Positions 44,794-53,699 are shown, counted from the stretch's first letter. The stretch: 64,000 nucleotides of DNA from an uncultured Erythrobacter sp. (GCA_913055155.1 CAJXJR010000002.1:126501-190500), one strand, 5' to 3'. Numbers and translations are program-made. The notes: generated by a model not told the origin, from the sequence alone.

Positions 44794-46332
44794 GTGAAGC
44801 CAGTGCGCTATTCATACGCTTTCACGGCGACCCTGCTGGCAGGCGGGGCCGCCATCTCCCTTCTCACCGGCTTTCCTGCCGGGGCCCAGGTTGCCCAGAA
44901 CGACCGTATCCAGGTGCAGAACGCCGTGCCGGTCGCGGGTGCACCTGCCAGCTTCGCCGACCTGGTCGAAGTGCTGCAGCCGGCGGTGGTGAACATCTCG
45001 ACTCGCCAGTCGATCACCATCCCGCAGGCGCAGAACCCGTTCGAAGGCACGCCGTTCGGCGAACTGTTCAATCGCCGCAACCAGGGGCCGCAGCGGCGCG
45101 AGGCGCAATCGCTGGGTTCGGGCTTCATCGTTTCGGCCGACGGCTATGTCGTCACCAACAACCACGTCGTCTCGCCCGACCAGCGCGCCGAGCTGGAAGA
45201 GGTAACGGTGACGCTGCCCGACGGAACCGAGTACGAAGCCGAACTGGTCGGCACCGATATCTCGTCCGACCTGGCAGTGCTGAAGATCAGCCGCGCCGAA
45301 CCCTTCCCCTTCGTCAATTTCGGTGACAGCAACCAGGCCCGCGTGGGTGACTGGGTGATTGCCATCGGCAACCCCTTCGGCCTGGGCGGCACGGTCACCA
45401 GCGGCATCATCTCGGCCTTGCAGCGCACCACCGGTCGTGGCGGCGCATTCGACAGCTTCATCCAGACCGACGCCGCCATCAACCGCGGCAACTCGGGCGG
45501 TCCGCTGTTCGACATGCAGGGCAATGTCATCGGCATCAACAACCAGATCCTTTCCGCGTCGGGCGGCAGCAACGGCATTGGCCTTGCCATTCCCGCCGAA
45601 GACGCCGCCCCCATCGTGCAGGCGCTGATCGCCGGCGAGGAAATCGAGCGCGGCTATCTCGGCGTGCAGATCCAGCCGGTGGACGAGGATATTGCCGAAG
45701 CCCTCGGCATCGAGGAAGGCGTGGGCGAACTGGTGCAGGGCGTGCAGCCCGGCGAAGCCGCCGAAGGCGCAGGCCTGCAGCCGGGCGACGTGGTCGTGGC
45801 CGTGAACGGCGAGGAAGTAACGCCCGACAACACCCTGTCGCGCATCGTCGCCAATATCGAGCCGGGCACCACCGTGCCGCTGACCTATATCCGCAACGGC
45901 CAGCGCAACCGCGTGAACCTGACCGTAGGCCGCCGCCCCAGCGAAGAAGAGCTGATGCAGCAGAACATGTTCCAGGGCGATGACGAGACGCCGCCCCCCT
46001 CGACGCCCGAAAAGGGCAGCGGGATGATGGAAGAACTGCTGGGTGTGCAGGCGGTGGAAATCACCCCGCAGATCGCCCGCCAGCTGGGCCAGCCGGCGGA
46101 CACCACCGGCCTTGCCATCACTGCCGTCGATCCGAATTCCGATGCAGCCCGCCGGGGCCTTTCCCGAGGGGTGATGATCCTTTCGGCCAACGGTCGCCCC
46201 ATCGCAACGGTCGAAGACCTGGAAGAAGTGCTCGGCTCGATCCGGGCCGATGGCCGCGAAGCCGTGCTGCTGCGCGTGCGCAGCCGCCAGGGCGTGACCC
46301 AGTCGATCCCGGTGCGGTTTATCGAAGAGTGA
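44794..46332 (+). CDS. degP: Do-family periplasmic serine endopeptidase (DegP/DegQ-like)
   Basis: This is a protease of about 512 residues. A signal peptide ending in PAGAQ precedes the trypsin-like domain. Its triad is visible in TNNHVV (His), SSDLAVL (Asp) and AINRGNSGGPL (Ser). Two PDZ domains follow: GYLGVQIQPVDEDIAEAL onward, and EITPQIARQLGQ onward. The start is uncertain. I favour GTG 44794 (KPVRYSYAF), with GAGGA ten bases upstream; TTG 44770 and ATG 44755 are in frame. Its stop is convergent with PBP1, with a structured repeat between. Confidence 0.9.
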   Translation: MKPVRYSYAFTATLLAGGAAISLLTGFPAGAQVAQNDRIQVQNAVPVAGAPASFADLVEVLQPAVVNISTRQSITIPQAQNPFEGTPFGELFNRRNQGPQRREAQSLGSGFIVSADGYVVTNNHVVSPDQRAELEEVTVTLPDGTEYEAELVGTDISSDLAVLKISRAEPFPFVNFGDSNQARVGDWVIAIGNPFGLGGTVTSGIISALQRTTGRGGAFDSFIQTDAAINRGNSGGPLFDMQGNVIGINNQILSASGGSNGIGLAIPAEDAAPIVQALIAGEEIERGYLGVQIQPVDEDIAEALGIEEGVGELVQGVQPGEAAEGAGLQPGDVVVAVNGEEVTPDNTLSRIVANIEPGTTVPLTYIRNGQRNRVNLTVGRRPSEEELMQQNMFQGDDETPPPSTPEKGSGMMEELLGVQAVEITPQIARQLGQPADTTGLAITAVDPNSDAARRGLSRGVMILSANGRPIATVEDLEEVLGSIRADGREAVLLRVRSRQGVTQSIPVRFIEE

Positions 46333-46678
46333 TTGCGTTTGCCTCTCGGGCTTGGGGCTGATCGGTCCCGGCTCGGGAGGTGGTGGCTTGTTTCGCGCGA
46401 TTGCTTGTTTTCCGCACCTGCCTCCGCAGGTGCGTCCTCGCTAGACGCGCTCCCCCCGGATCAACTCCGGGGTACGCGCCCGCTGCGGGCGGGCGTTCGC
46501 CCTTGCGGTCGGATAGCGCCGACCGTTTCCAGCGCGAATGTCACTAGCTGGTACAAGTCTCGGTCGCGACTGACGGCCGACCGAGCGCGAACGCGCGACC
46601 CGCAGGTGCCGCGCAGCGAAGCGGAGCGAATAGCACCGAGGACGCACCTGCGGAGGCAGGTGCGGAAAACAAACTATC
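46333..46678. other. Gene-free convergent intergenic region holding a structured repeat
   Basis: These 346 bases separate the convergent stops of the Do-type protease and PBP1. No convincing gene is present; small open frames here (Arg/Pro/Ala-rich) are translations of the repeat. From 46405 to 46672 the DNA is a large imperfect inverted repeat, described separately. The first 70 bases are unremarkable. Confidence 0.8.
46405..46672. repeat. Structured inverted-repeat element, copy C (two half-elements head to head)
   Basis: The ends (46405-46440 and 46637-46672) are perfect 36-base inverted repeats. Each end contains its own hairpin: CGCACCTGC, loop CTCC, GCAGGTGCG. Inside are hairpins GGGCG-TT-CGCCC (46491-46502) and GCGCG-AA-CGCGC (46585-46596). 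The right half (46599-46645, read on minus) shares 46 of 47 bases with 49467-49513. Lying between two stops, it may act as a bidirectional terminator as well as a repeat. Confidence 0.82.
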
Positions 46679-48913
46679 CTAAAAGCGTTGCTCGTTGATC
46701 GCGTTCTGGCGCGGTCTTTCGCCCTGTTTGCGCTCGTCGCCCGGCAGGCTTTGCCCGGTCGCGCGTTCGAGGAAATCGTCGCTGGCCGCAGGCGGCGGTT
46801 CGCTGCGGCGCGGGGCCGGTGTGGGTGACGGCAGCGGCTGGCCGATGCCGCGCGGGTCGAGCGGGTCGCGGATCACGTTCTCGCCCTCGCCTTCGACATC
46901 GAAGGCATCGCCGAAGCTGCCCTGGTTGCCGCTCGGGTCGACCAGGTTCCCCTGCTCGTCGATGTAGAAGTAATAGTCCTCGTCATCGCCGTAGTAGAAC
47001 TCGTCATCGGGCTCCAGCTGCCATTCGGGCAATTGCAGGTCGGTATCGAATTCCTCCACCGGCCGATCGCGCACGGCATAGCGCATGTAGGCGGCAAAGG
47101 CCTGTGCCGGGGCACGTCCGCCGGAAAGGCCGGGCACGCGCCCGTTGTCGTCGCGGCCCATCCACACGCCGGTGGTGATGCCGCTGGAAAAGCCCACGAA
47201 ATAGCCGTCGCGGTTGGTGCTGGTAGTGCCGGTCTTGCCCGCCACCGGTCGCCCGATCTGCGCCGCACGCCCGGTGCCGGTGGCAACGGCAGTCTGCAAC
47301 AGGTCGGTGATCCCGGCAGCGACATAGTCGGGCACCAGGGTATAGCTGCGCGGCGCCTGGTGCTGGTACAGCTCCTCGCCATCGGCGGTGGTCACGCGCA
47401 GGATTCCGTAGGGCTCTATCGAGCGCCCGCCTGCCGAGACCGCGGAGAACGCGCGCACCATGTCGATCAGGCGCACTTCCGATGTTCCCAGCACCATGGA
47501 GGGGTAGGTGGAAATCGGCGTGGTGATGCCGAACCGGCGCGCCATGCTGGCAACGTTGGAAAAGCCCACTTCGTTGCCCAGCTGCGCCGCCACGGTGTTC
47601 TTGGAATAGGCAAAGGCGGTGCGCACGTCGATCTCGCCGGCATAGGTTCCGCCGGAATTGCGCGGGCTCCAGTCGTTGATGGTGACAGGCACATCGTTCA
47701 CCCGGTCATCGGGCGTGTATCCGGCTTCCAGCGCGGCGAGGTAGACGAACAGCTTCCACGCGGAACCCGGCTGGCGCATGGCATCGGTCGCGCGGTTGTA
47801 GTTGGAGGTGACGTAATCGGTGCCGCCCACCAGCGCCAGGATCGCCCCGTCGCGGTCCAGGCTGACCAGGGCGCCCTGCGTGCCATCGGGCACGTTGGAC
47901 TGGATCGCCGCGGTGGCCGCGCGCTGCATGCCCACATCCAGCGTGGTCCACACCTCGATCGGTTCGAAATTGCCGTTGGGCAGCAGCAGGTCGAGCTGCG
48001 GCAGCGCCCAGTCGGTGAAATAGCGGATCGAGTTCTGGCCTTCGATGGTGCGCAGGTTCACCGCGCTGACATCGACCGTGCGCGCCACGGCCGGGTCCAG
48101 CCCACCGTAACGCACCATCTGCCCCACCACCACATTGGCGCGACCCACGGCGGCCTCCACATTGGCGGTGGGGGAATAGCGGCTGGGCGCCTTCACCATG
48201 CCGGCAATGATGGCGGCTTCCTCCAGGCTCAGCTCGCGTGCGGAATGGCTGAAGAACTTGCGGGAAGCGGAATCGATGCCATAGGCGCCGCCGCCGAAAT
48301 AGACCTTGTTGAGGTACAGCTCGAGGATCTGGTCCTTGGTAAAACGCCATTCCAGCGCCATCGCCAGCACCGCCTCGCGCAGCTTGCGGTCCAGCGTGCG
48401 GTTGGAATTGAGGAAGATGTTGCGCGCCAGCTGCTGGGTGATGGTGGAGGTGGCGGACACCTGCCGATCCTCCAGCACGGCGTTGTAGACCGCGCGCGCC
48501 AGGCCCATCGGGTCGACACCGAAATGCGAGTAGAAGCGGTGGTCCTCGACAGAGACCATCGCCTGCTTCATCACGTCGGGAATCTCGTCGGCATCCAGCC
48601 ACTGGCCATAACTGGGCCCCAGCTCGACGATCTGCGATCCGTCGCGCGCGCGCACCAGGATGGTCTGGCCGTTCTGGCTTTCCCGCAGGGAGGCATAGGA
48701 AGGCAAACTGCGCGATGCGAAGAACACCGCCGTCGCCAGCCCGATGGCGGCGAGCAGGCCCAGGAAGACCCCGGTGATCGCCAGCCGCCTGGTCCAGCGC
48801 CACAGGCCGGCCTTCCAGCCGCCCGATGCCGCCGCACGATCACGCGCAGCAGATGCGGCGCGACGTGACCGGTATCCTCTCTTGTTGGAGCCACTGCCCC
48901 GCCGTCTGGCCAT
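46679..48913 (-). CDS. PBP1A-family bifunctional peptidoglycan synthase
   Basis: This is a 744-residue class A penicillin-binding protein. A basic cytoplasmic tail (ARRRGSGSNKRGYRSRR) precedes one membrane segment (about 44-66). The glycosyltransferase (GT51) domain has EDHRFYSHFG, TSTITQQLARN and KDQILELYLNKVYFGGGAYG. The transpeptidase domain has PGSAWKLF (SxxK), YSKNTVAA (SxN) and AGKTGTTS (KTG). The C-terminus is a long acidic, Tyr-rich then Pro-rich tail (about 625-744), which is unusual in length. It ends against the repeat at 46.4 kb. Confidence 0.93.
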   Translation of the reverse strand: MARRRGSGSNKRGYRSRRAASAARDRAAASGGWKAGLWRWTRRLAITGVFLGLLAAIGLATAVFFASRSLPSYASLRESQNGQTILVRARDGSQIVELGPSYGQWLDADEIPDVMKQAMVSVEDHRFYSHFGVDPMGLARAVYNAVLEDRQVSATSTITQQLARNIFLNSNRTLDRKLREAVLAMALEWRFTKDQILELYLNKVYFGGGAYGIDSASRKFFSHSARELSLEEAAIIAGMVKAPSRYSPTANVEAAVGRANVVVGQMVRYGGLDPAVARTVDVSAVNLRTIEGQNSIRYFTDWALPQLDLLLPNGNFEPIEVWTTLDVGMQRAATAAIQSNVPDGTQGALVSLDRDGAILALVGGTDYVTSNYNRATDAMRQPGSAWKLFVYLAALEAGYTPDDRVNDVPVTINDWSPRNSGGTYAGEIDVRTAFAYSKNTVAAQLGNEVGFSNVASMARRFGITTPISTYPSMVLGTSEVRLIDMVRAFSAVSAGGRSIEPYGILRVTTADGEELYQHQAPRSYTLVPDYVAAGITDLLQTAVATGTGRAAQIGRPVAGKTGTTSTNRDGYFVGFSSGITTGVWMGRDDNGRVPGLSGGRAPAQAFAAYMRYAVRDRPVEEFDTDLQLPEWQLEPDDEFYYGDDEDYYFYIDEQGNLVDPSGNQGSFGDAFDVEGEGENVIRDPLDPRGIGQPLPSPTPAPRRSEPPPAASDDFLERATGQSLPGDERKQGERPRQNAINEQRF

Positions 48914-49019
48914 TTACCGTCAAATTCCCGCGTAAGCGCGCCTGTTTCATGCGCTGGTCATTCCTTCAACGAAGGCCATGCATAGGGCATTCATAATCCA
49001 GCGTGAACGGCTGCCACGT

Positions 49020-49433
49020 TCAATCGCCCGCTTTTTCCTCCGGTTCGAATTCCAGCGCGGCGGAATTGATGCAGTAACGCAGGCCATCGGGCCCCGGTCC
49101 GTCGGGGAAGACGTGGCCAAGGTGCCCGGCACACTTGCTGCACACCACTTCGGTGCGGACCATGCCGTGCGAGACATCCTGGTTCATTTCGACGGCCTGC
49201 TGGTCTGCCGGAGCGGTGAAGCTGGGCCAGCCGGATCCGCTGTCGTACTTGGCGTCGCTTTCGAACAGTGGCTGGCCGCAACCGGCGCACTTGTATTCGC
49301 CGGCGGCCTTGTTCTTCTCGTACTTGCCGGTGAAGGCCCGCTCGGTCCCGGCCTCGCGCAGCACGCGGTACTGCTCGGGGGTGAGCTTCTCGCGCCATTC
49401 GGCGTCGGTGAGTTGAATCTTGTCGGTGGTCAT
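49020..49433 (-). CDS. msrB: Peptide-methionine (R)-S-oxide reductase
   Basis: This is a 137-residue MsrB. Zinc ligands are two CxxC pairs ([10 protein letters not shown] and [13 protein letters not shown]). The catalytic cysteine is in [11 protein letters not shown] near the C-terminus, and GSGWPSF is the substrate loop. No signal peptide is present, so it is cytosolic. It is not linked to msrA (34.8 kb). Its upstream region is a copy of the structured repeat beginning seven bases before the ATG, so its promoter must lie within or beyond that element. Confidence 0.95.
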   Translation of the reverse strand: MTTDKIQLTDAEWREKLTPEQYRVLREAGTERAFTGKYEKNKAAGEYKCAGCGQPLFESDAKYDSGSGWPSFTAPADQQAVEMNQDVSHGMVRTEVVCSKCAGHLGHVFPDGPGPDGLRYCINSAALEFEPEEKAGD

Positions 49434-49436
49434 GAT

Positions 49437-49660
49437 TGTTTTCCTTTCGCTCGCGCCTCCGCGCGAGCGTCCTCGGTGCTGTTCGCTCCGCTTCGCTGCG
49501 CGGCACCTGCGGGCGGGCGTTCGCCCTTGCGGTCACCGCGTGACCGTTTCCCGCGCCAGATAGCCAACTGGCGTTATATCGGTTCGCCAAAGGCGGACCG
49601 CAAGGCCGAACGGCCGCCCGAGCTTTTGCGAGGAAAGCCAAGCAGCGCAAACGCGCTGCG
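49437..49660. repeat. Structured repeat element, copy B
   Basis: It begins GTTTTCC, then a 9-bp hairpin CGCTCGCGC, loop CTCC, GCGCGAGCG (49448-49469), then TCCTCGG. The core 49467-49513 matches the minus strand of 46599-46645 with one mismatch. Then come GGGCG-TT-CGCCC (49515-49526) followed by TTGCGGTC, and, in inverted order, GACCGCAA and GGCCG-AA-CGGCC (49604-49615). Last is CAGCGC-AAAC-GCGCTG (49643-49658). Loops and flanks match other copies while stems differ, with pairing kept. It fills the gap between msrB and the GST gene; no gene is seen in it. Confidence 0.78.
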
Positions 49661-49685
49661 CCCGGCGCTTGAGGCCCTTAACAAG

Positions 49686-50357
49686 TCAGGCATTCACGTC
49701 GGCGTAGTGCCGCGGTGCGGGCAGGCCTTCCATCTTCTGGCTCAACAACGGAGCGAAGCTGGGACGGCTCTTCATGACCCGGTACCAGGCATGGGCCTGG
49801 TCATGTCCCGACCAGTCGATCCCGCCGAGGTAATCGATCACCGAAAGCTGCGCGGCGGCGGCGAAATCGGCCAGGCTCAGCTGCGCGCCGGCCAGCCAGC
49901 GACGGTTGTCGATCAGCCAGTCGAGGTAGTCGAGATGTTCGTGGGTCAGTCGCATAGCCGCGCGCAGCACGCCCGAATCGGGCGATTGCCGCAGGATCAG
50001 CCGCTTCTTCATCTTCTCGTAGATCAGCGGTTCGGTAACATCGCCGTACAGGCCATCGTCGAACAGCGCGGTCAGGCGGCGCACTTCCGCGCGTGCAGCG
50101 GCGGAACCGGGGATCAGCGGGCTCTTGGCCTCGGTTTCCTCGAAGTATTCGCAGATCGCCTGGCTGTCGATCAGCACCAGCCGCCGTTCGACATTGTGCA
50201 GCACCGGGGTCTTGCCTGCCGGGTTGAGCGAATGGAACCGATCGTCATCTTCCCACGGGTAAGCCAGCTGCAGGGCGAAGGGCACTTTCTTTTCCGAAAG
50301 CACCAGCTGAACCTTGCGGCTGAACGGACAGAGCGGGAAGTGATAGAGTTGCCACAT
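49686..50357 (-). CDS. Glutathione S-transferase family protein
   Basis: This is a 223-residue protein with an N-terminal thioredoxin-like domain: YHFPLCPFSRKVQLVLSEKK, with CPFS as a possible glutathione-binding Cys/Ser site, and NPAGKTPVL and DSQAICEYFEE (the Ser for gamma-glutamyl binding). A C-terminal helical domain holds LDWLIDNRRWLAGAQLSLADFAAAAQLSVIDYLGG. The CPFS motif suggests a beta/omega-like or glutaredoxin-like member. Substrate is unknown. It lies at the edge of the catabolic cluster, so a role there, such as ether cleavage as with LigE/LigF, is possible but not shown. Confidence 0.87.
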   Translation of the reverse strand: MWQLYHFPLCPFSRKVQLVLSEKKVPFALQLAYPWEDDDRFHSLNPAGKTPVLHNVERRLVLIDSQAICEYFEETEAKSPLIPGSAAARAEVRRLTALFDDGLYGDVTEPLIYEKMKKRLILRQSPDSGVLRAAMRLTHEHLDYLDWLIDNRRWLAGAQLSLADFAAAAQLSVIDYLGGIDWSGHDQAHAWYRVMKSRPSFAPLLSQKMEGLPAPRHYADVNA

Positions 50358-50421
50358 AGTGGACTTTGCTAATGCCCGAAGCGCGGCGCCAAATCCACCA
50401 CCGGCGGCGATCTGGCGACGA

Positions 50422-50793
50422 TTATTCTGCGGGTAACAGGCCAAGGCACACGGGCATGACCTGTTCCAGCGTGCCGTTGTCCCACAGGTCCTGCGCCTCG
50501 GCAGACAGCGCGGCGGCAATCTGCGCGCGGTCGAGCCCGGCTTCGTCCATCACCTGCGCCGATGCGCGCACGAAGAATTCGCGCCCGCGCTGCGACAGGT
50601 CGGGATAGCGCAGCGCCTCGGCATTGCCGTTTTCCTGCCCGTTGGCGACCAGCGCGAAAGCCGCCGAACAGCGCAGCAGCATGCGGTGATCGAGGCTGAG
50701 CTGCGGCGCGGGGACCTGCGCAAGCGCTATGGTAGGGGCAGAGAGCGACAGCGCGGCCAGGACGAGGGCAGGGGCAAGGGCAAAGCGTTTCAT
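50422..50793 (-). CDS. Small exported hypothetical protein
   Basis: This is a 123-residue protein with a signal peptide (about 1-25, ending TIALAQ) and a helical domain rich in Leu and Ala, with two Cys (MLLRCSAAFALVA and VMPVCLGLLP). I do not recognise a family; similar small exported proteins are common in sphingomonads. It is 64 bases upstream of the GST gene on the same strand. Confidence 0.7.
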   Translation of the reverse strand: MKRFALAPALVLAALSLSAPTIALAQVPAPQLSLDHRMLLRCSAAFALVANGQENGNAEALRYPDLSQRGREFFVRASAQVMDEAGLDRAQIAAALSAEAQDLWDNGTLEQVMPVCLGLLPAE

Positions 50794-50803
50794 GCGCGCC
50801 CTT

Positions 50804-51361
50804 TTACAGCGGCGAAAATGAACGCGAGCCTTCTGCTGCGCGGTCCAGTTCGCGCACGGGGTTTTCCGCACGGCTGGCGCGGCCATGGAGAAACTCGTTG
50901 CGGATGTTGCGGTACTTGAACTTCCATTCGCCATCGACGCGCACCAGCTCATCCTCGTAAGTGCCGAAGCTGCCCATTGTCGGTGACAGGCGCATGCCAT
51001 CGGGGCTGCCCTTGGAGAGGACCTTGGGGCCATCGTTCGCGGTCTCGAACCAGAAACCGGTATGCCATGCCTTGTCGCCTTCGACGCGAATCACCGAATG
51101 GCACAGCACGTGGCGCAGGATCGCCGGATTGCCGTCGATGTCGACGAAGATCGCGCCCACGCGCTCCTTGAATTCCCTTGCCTCGGCCCGGATGTTCTCG
51201 CGCCCCTTGGTCTGTCCCCCGGCGTAGTCGAGCGTGCCGTCCTCGGTGAAGGTGTCGGCATACATGTCGAAATCGTTCCAATCCATGGCGAGCAGGTAGC
51301 GCGCCATCAGGTCTTCGATCTCGGCGCGGTCCTGCGCATAGGTGTCGCTGTATCGGGCCAT
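50804..51361 (-). CDS. NTF2/SnoaL-like protein
   Basis: This is a 185-residue cytosolic protein with one NTF2-like cone fold (about 8-150): AEIEDLMARYLLAMDWNDFDMYADTFTEDG-type opening (in parts), GGQTKGRENIRAEAREF, the strand HVLCHSVIRVEGDKAWHTGFW and a final VRVDGEWKFKYRNIRNEF. GGAGGGG lies seven bases before the ATG. Members act as hydratases, isomerases or cofactorless lyases. It is divergent from the first MFS transporter of the cluster, so it is probably part of the same pathway. Specific activity is unknown. Confidence 0.8.
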   Translation of the reverse strand: MARYSDTYAQDRAEIEDLMARYLLAMDWNDFDMYADTFTEDGTLDYAGGQTKGRENIRAEAREFKERVGAIFVDIDGNPAILRHVLCHSVIRVEGDKAWHTGFWFETANDGPKVLSKGSPDGMRLSPTMGSFGTYEDELVRVDGEWKFKYRNIRNEFLHGRASRAENPVRELDRAAEGSRSFSPL

Positions 51362-51459
51362 TCTCAATCCCCTCCTGGTCATTTTGATCTCGATCATGGC
51401 GGCCCGCGCCACGCCTGCCAAGAACCATGTTCGACAGGCAGCACCGGGATGGGATTTTC

Positions 51460-52863
51460 ATGGCAGCAATCGTGAACGCGGAAGTGCCCGCAGCAACCGA
51501 GGCGGGCGCCGAAGCGGAGCAGCAGTGGCCCAAGGAATCGCGCGGCTGGTTCGCGCTGTTCGCGATCGTGCTGACCATGTTCCTGACCTTCTTCGACCAG
51601 ACCGTGTTCGCCATGCTGGCGGAAAGGATGCGCGCCAGCTTCGGCCTGTCGGACAGCGCGCTGGGCTTCCTGCTCGGCCCGGCCAGCGTGGTGGCCTTCG
51701 TGTTCGTCGGCATCCCACTGTCGCGCCTGGTCGATATCTATCCGCGCAAGTTCGTGCTGGCCGCCGGCATCGCGGTGATGGGCACGATCACCGCGCTGGG
51801 CGGCATCGCGCAGAACTTTGCCCAGCTGGTGGGGACGCGGCTGTTCGTGGGCGCAGGCGGATCGGCGCACGGGCCGGGGTCGTACTCGCTGCTGGCCGAC
51901 GCGTTCCGCCCGGTGCGCGTGCCGCTGGCCTTTGCGCTGGTGCAGGTGGGCTTCGTGCTGGGCCAGTCGGGCGGGACGTGGGGCGGCGGGCAGCTGATCG
52001 CCTGGACCGATACCATGCCCGAAACACTGAGCTTCCTGGGCCTGACGATCTTCAGCTGGCAGCTGGTGCTCATCATCATTGGCCTGCCGGGCCTGCTTGC
52101 GGCGATCCTGTTCCTGATGGTGCGCGAGCCCCCGCGCCGGTCGCCACCCGATTCGGCAAAGCTGGTGCCCAGCGATGCGCCGCTGGGGCGCAAGATCATG
52201 GCCTTCACCGGGCTCGATGCGATCCGCGCCATCAACATGCGCGGGGCCACCTACTGGCCGCTGTTCGCTGCGCTCGCCCTGTCCGCAATCGAAAGCCAAG
52301 GCCTGCCGGCGTGGCGCGTGCCGTTTATCAGCCGCACCTATGGCTGGACCGAGGCGGAGATCGGCAACCTCTTGGGCCCGCTGATCTTCGTCGCCAGCAT
52401 GGTGGGCATCGTGGTGGGCGGCATTTTCGTCAGCTGGATGAACCGCAAGTGGAAGGACGGCAACATCCGAGCCTGCGCCATCATCTTCACCTGCACCACC
52501 ACCTTCGCCATTCTCACCCCCTTGATGCCCTATGCCGAACTGGCGCTGGGCTGCATGGCGGCAACGGCCATGTTCGGGCTGGCGGGGGCCCCTGCCCAGA
52601 ACGCCGCAATCCAGCGCATCGCGCCTAATGAAATGCGCGGGCAGGTGACCGCGCTCTACCTGTTCATGTTCACCTTTTTCGGGGCCATGGGCAGCTTCGT
52701 GATCGGCACGGTCAGCGACCTGGTGATCGGCGATCCGCAGAAGCTGTGGCAGGCGCTGCTGGTGGTGGCGGGCGTATTCATGCCCACGGCCACCTTCTTC
52801 ATGTGGCGCGCGATCAAGCCCTATGGCGCGGAAGTGGAACGGCTGGAGGCGCTGGGTCGCTAA
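51460..52863 (+). CDS. MFS transporter, first in catabolic cluster
   Basis: This is a 467-residue major facilitator with 12 predicted helices. Motif-A-like segments are GIPLSRLVDIYPRKFVLAAG (near 75-95) and, in the second half, SDLVIGDPQKLW. The first helix holds FLTFFDQTVFAML. Many spinster-like MFS proteins of sphingomonad catabolic clusters have this form. Likely cargo is an aromatic acid. The N-terminal 30 residues are a polar cytosolic tail. It is divergent from the NTF2-like gene. Confidence 0.87.
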   Translation: MAAIVNAEVPAATEAGAEAEQQWPKESRGWFALFAIVLTMFLTFFDQTVFAMLAERMRASFGLSDSALGFLLGPASVVAFVFVGIPLSRLVDIYPRKFVLAAGIAVMGTITALGGIAQNFAQLVGTRLFVGAGGSAHGPGSYSLLADAFRPVRVPLAFALVQVGFVLGQSGGTWGGGQLIAWTDTMPETLSFLGLTIFSWQLVLIIIGLPGLLAAILFLMVREPPRRSPPDSAKLVPSDAPLGRKIMAFTGLDAIRAINMRGATYWPLFAALALSAIESQGLPAWRVPFISRTYGWTEAEIGNLLGPLIFVASMVGIVVGGIFVSWMNRKWKDGNIRACAIIFTCTTTFAILTPLMPYAELALGCMAATAMFGLAGAPAQNAAIQRIAPNEMRGQVTALYLFMFTFFGAMGSFVIGTVSDLVIGDPQKLWQALLVVAGVFMPTATFFMWRAIKPYGAEVERLEALGR

Positions 52864-52870
52864 ACGCGTG

Positions 52871-52898
52871 TTGACTTCGCTGGGCCGCTCCCACAATT
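52871..52898 (+). promoter_or_regulatory. Putative promoter of the catabolic operon's NTF2-like gene
   Basis: TTGACT (52871-52876) and ACAATT (52893-52898) are 16 bases apart, 35 bases before the ATG. The -10 match is modest. GGGAGAG is the likely ribosome site further on. This could drive the run of plus-strand genes to 60.7 kb. Confidence 0.4.
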
Positions 52899-52932
52899 GT
52901 AAGCACTGCATACGATTTGGGAGAGTCGAGAT

Positions 52933-53679
52933 ATGTCCGAAGACCGCATTGCCGCGCTTGAAGCCAAGCTGGCCGACATGGAAAAGCGCCTGACCGTCCG
53001 CGAGGACGAACTGGACGTGAAGAAGCTGCAGTACCTGTATGGCTACCTGATCGACAAATGCATGTACGACCAGGTAGTGGACCTGTTCACCGACGATGGC
53101 GAAGTGCGTTTCTTCGGCGGCGTGTGGAAAGGCAAGGAGGGCGTGCGGCGCCTCTATGTCGACCGCTTCCGCAAGCGCTTTACCCACAACACCAACGGCC
53201 CGATCGACGGCTTCCTGCTGGACCACCCGCAGATCCAGACGATCATCGACATCGAACCCGACGGCGAGACCGCCAAGCTGCGCGGCCGCAGCACCATGCA
53301 GGCCGGTCGCCACGTCGATTACCAGGGCGAGCAGCCGTGGGAGAAGGTGCGCCAGTGGTGGGAAGGCGGCCTTTACGAGAACACCTACAAGAAGGGCGAT
53401 GACGGCAAGTGGCGCATCCACGTGCTGAACTATTTCCCGCACTGGCACGCCGATTTCGAGAAGGGCTGGGCCTATACCGAGAAGGAATACGTGCCCTTCC
53501 CCAAGGTGCTCTATCCCGAAGATCCCAGCGGCCCCGATGCGCTGATCGAGGACCACTGGCTGTGGCCCACGCACAAGCTGCTGCCCTTCCACATGAAGCA
53601 CCCGATCACCGGCGAGGAAATGATCGCCGAACGCTGGGAAGGCGACATCGCGCGCGAGAAGGCGAAGGCCGAGGGCTGA
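52933..53679 (+). CDS. Long NTF2/SnoaL-like protein of the catabolic cluster
   Basis: This is a 248-residue protein: a short coiled coil (about 4-28, RIAALEAKLADMEKRLTVRE) followed by an NTF2-like domain, KKLQYLYGYLIDKCMYDQVVDLFTDDG, and a long C-terminal arm rich in Trp and His (NYFPHWHADFEKGW, EDHWLWPTHKLLPFHMKHP). It differs from simple SnoaL proteins by this arm. In sphingomonads some NTF2-fold enzymes are cofactorless lignin-dimer lyases (LdpA, LsdE), so a lyase role is worth testing. That assignment is only inference. Confidence 0.78.
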   Translation: MSEDRIAALEAKLADMEKRLTVREDELDVKKLQYLYGYLIDKCMYDQVVDLFTDDGEVRFFGGVWKGKEGVRRLYVDRFRKRFTHNTNGPIDGFLLDHPQIQTIIDIEPDGETAKLRGRSTMQAGRHVDYQGEQPWEKVRQWWEGGLYENTYKKGDDGKWRIHVLNYFPHWHADFEKGWAYTEKEYVPFPKVLYPEDPSGPDALIEDHWLWPTHKLLPFHMKHPITGEEMIAERWEGDIAREKAKAEG

Positions 53680-53699
53680 AGCCTGCTTACCGACTGCAC

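Noticed and set aside
46441-46698. Small Arg/Pro/Ala-rich reading frames in the 46.4 and 49.5 kb intergenic regions
   Set aside because: They are translations of the structured repeat family; similar peptides arise on both strands and lack start sites or domains.
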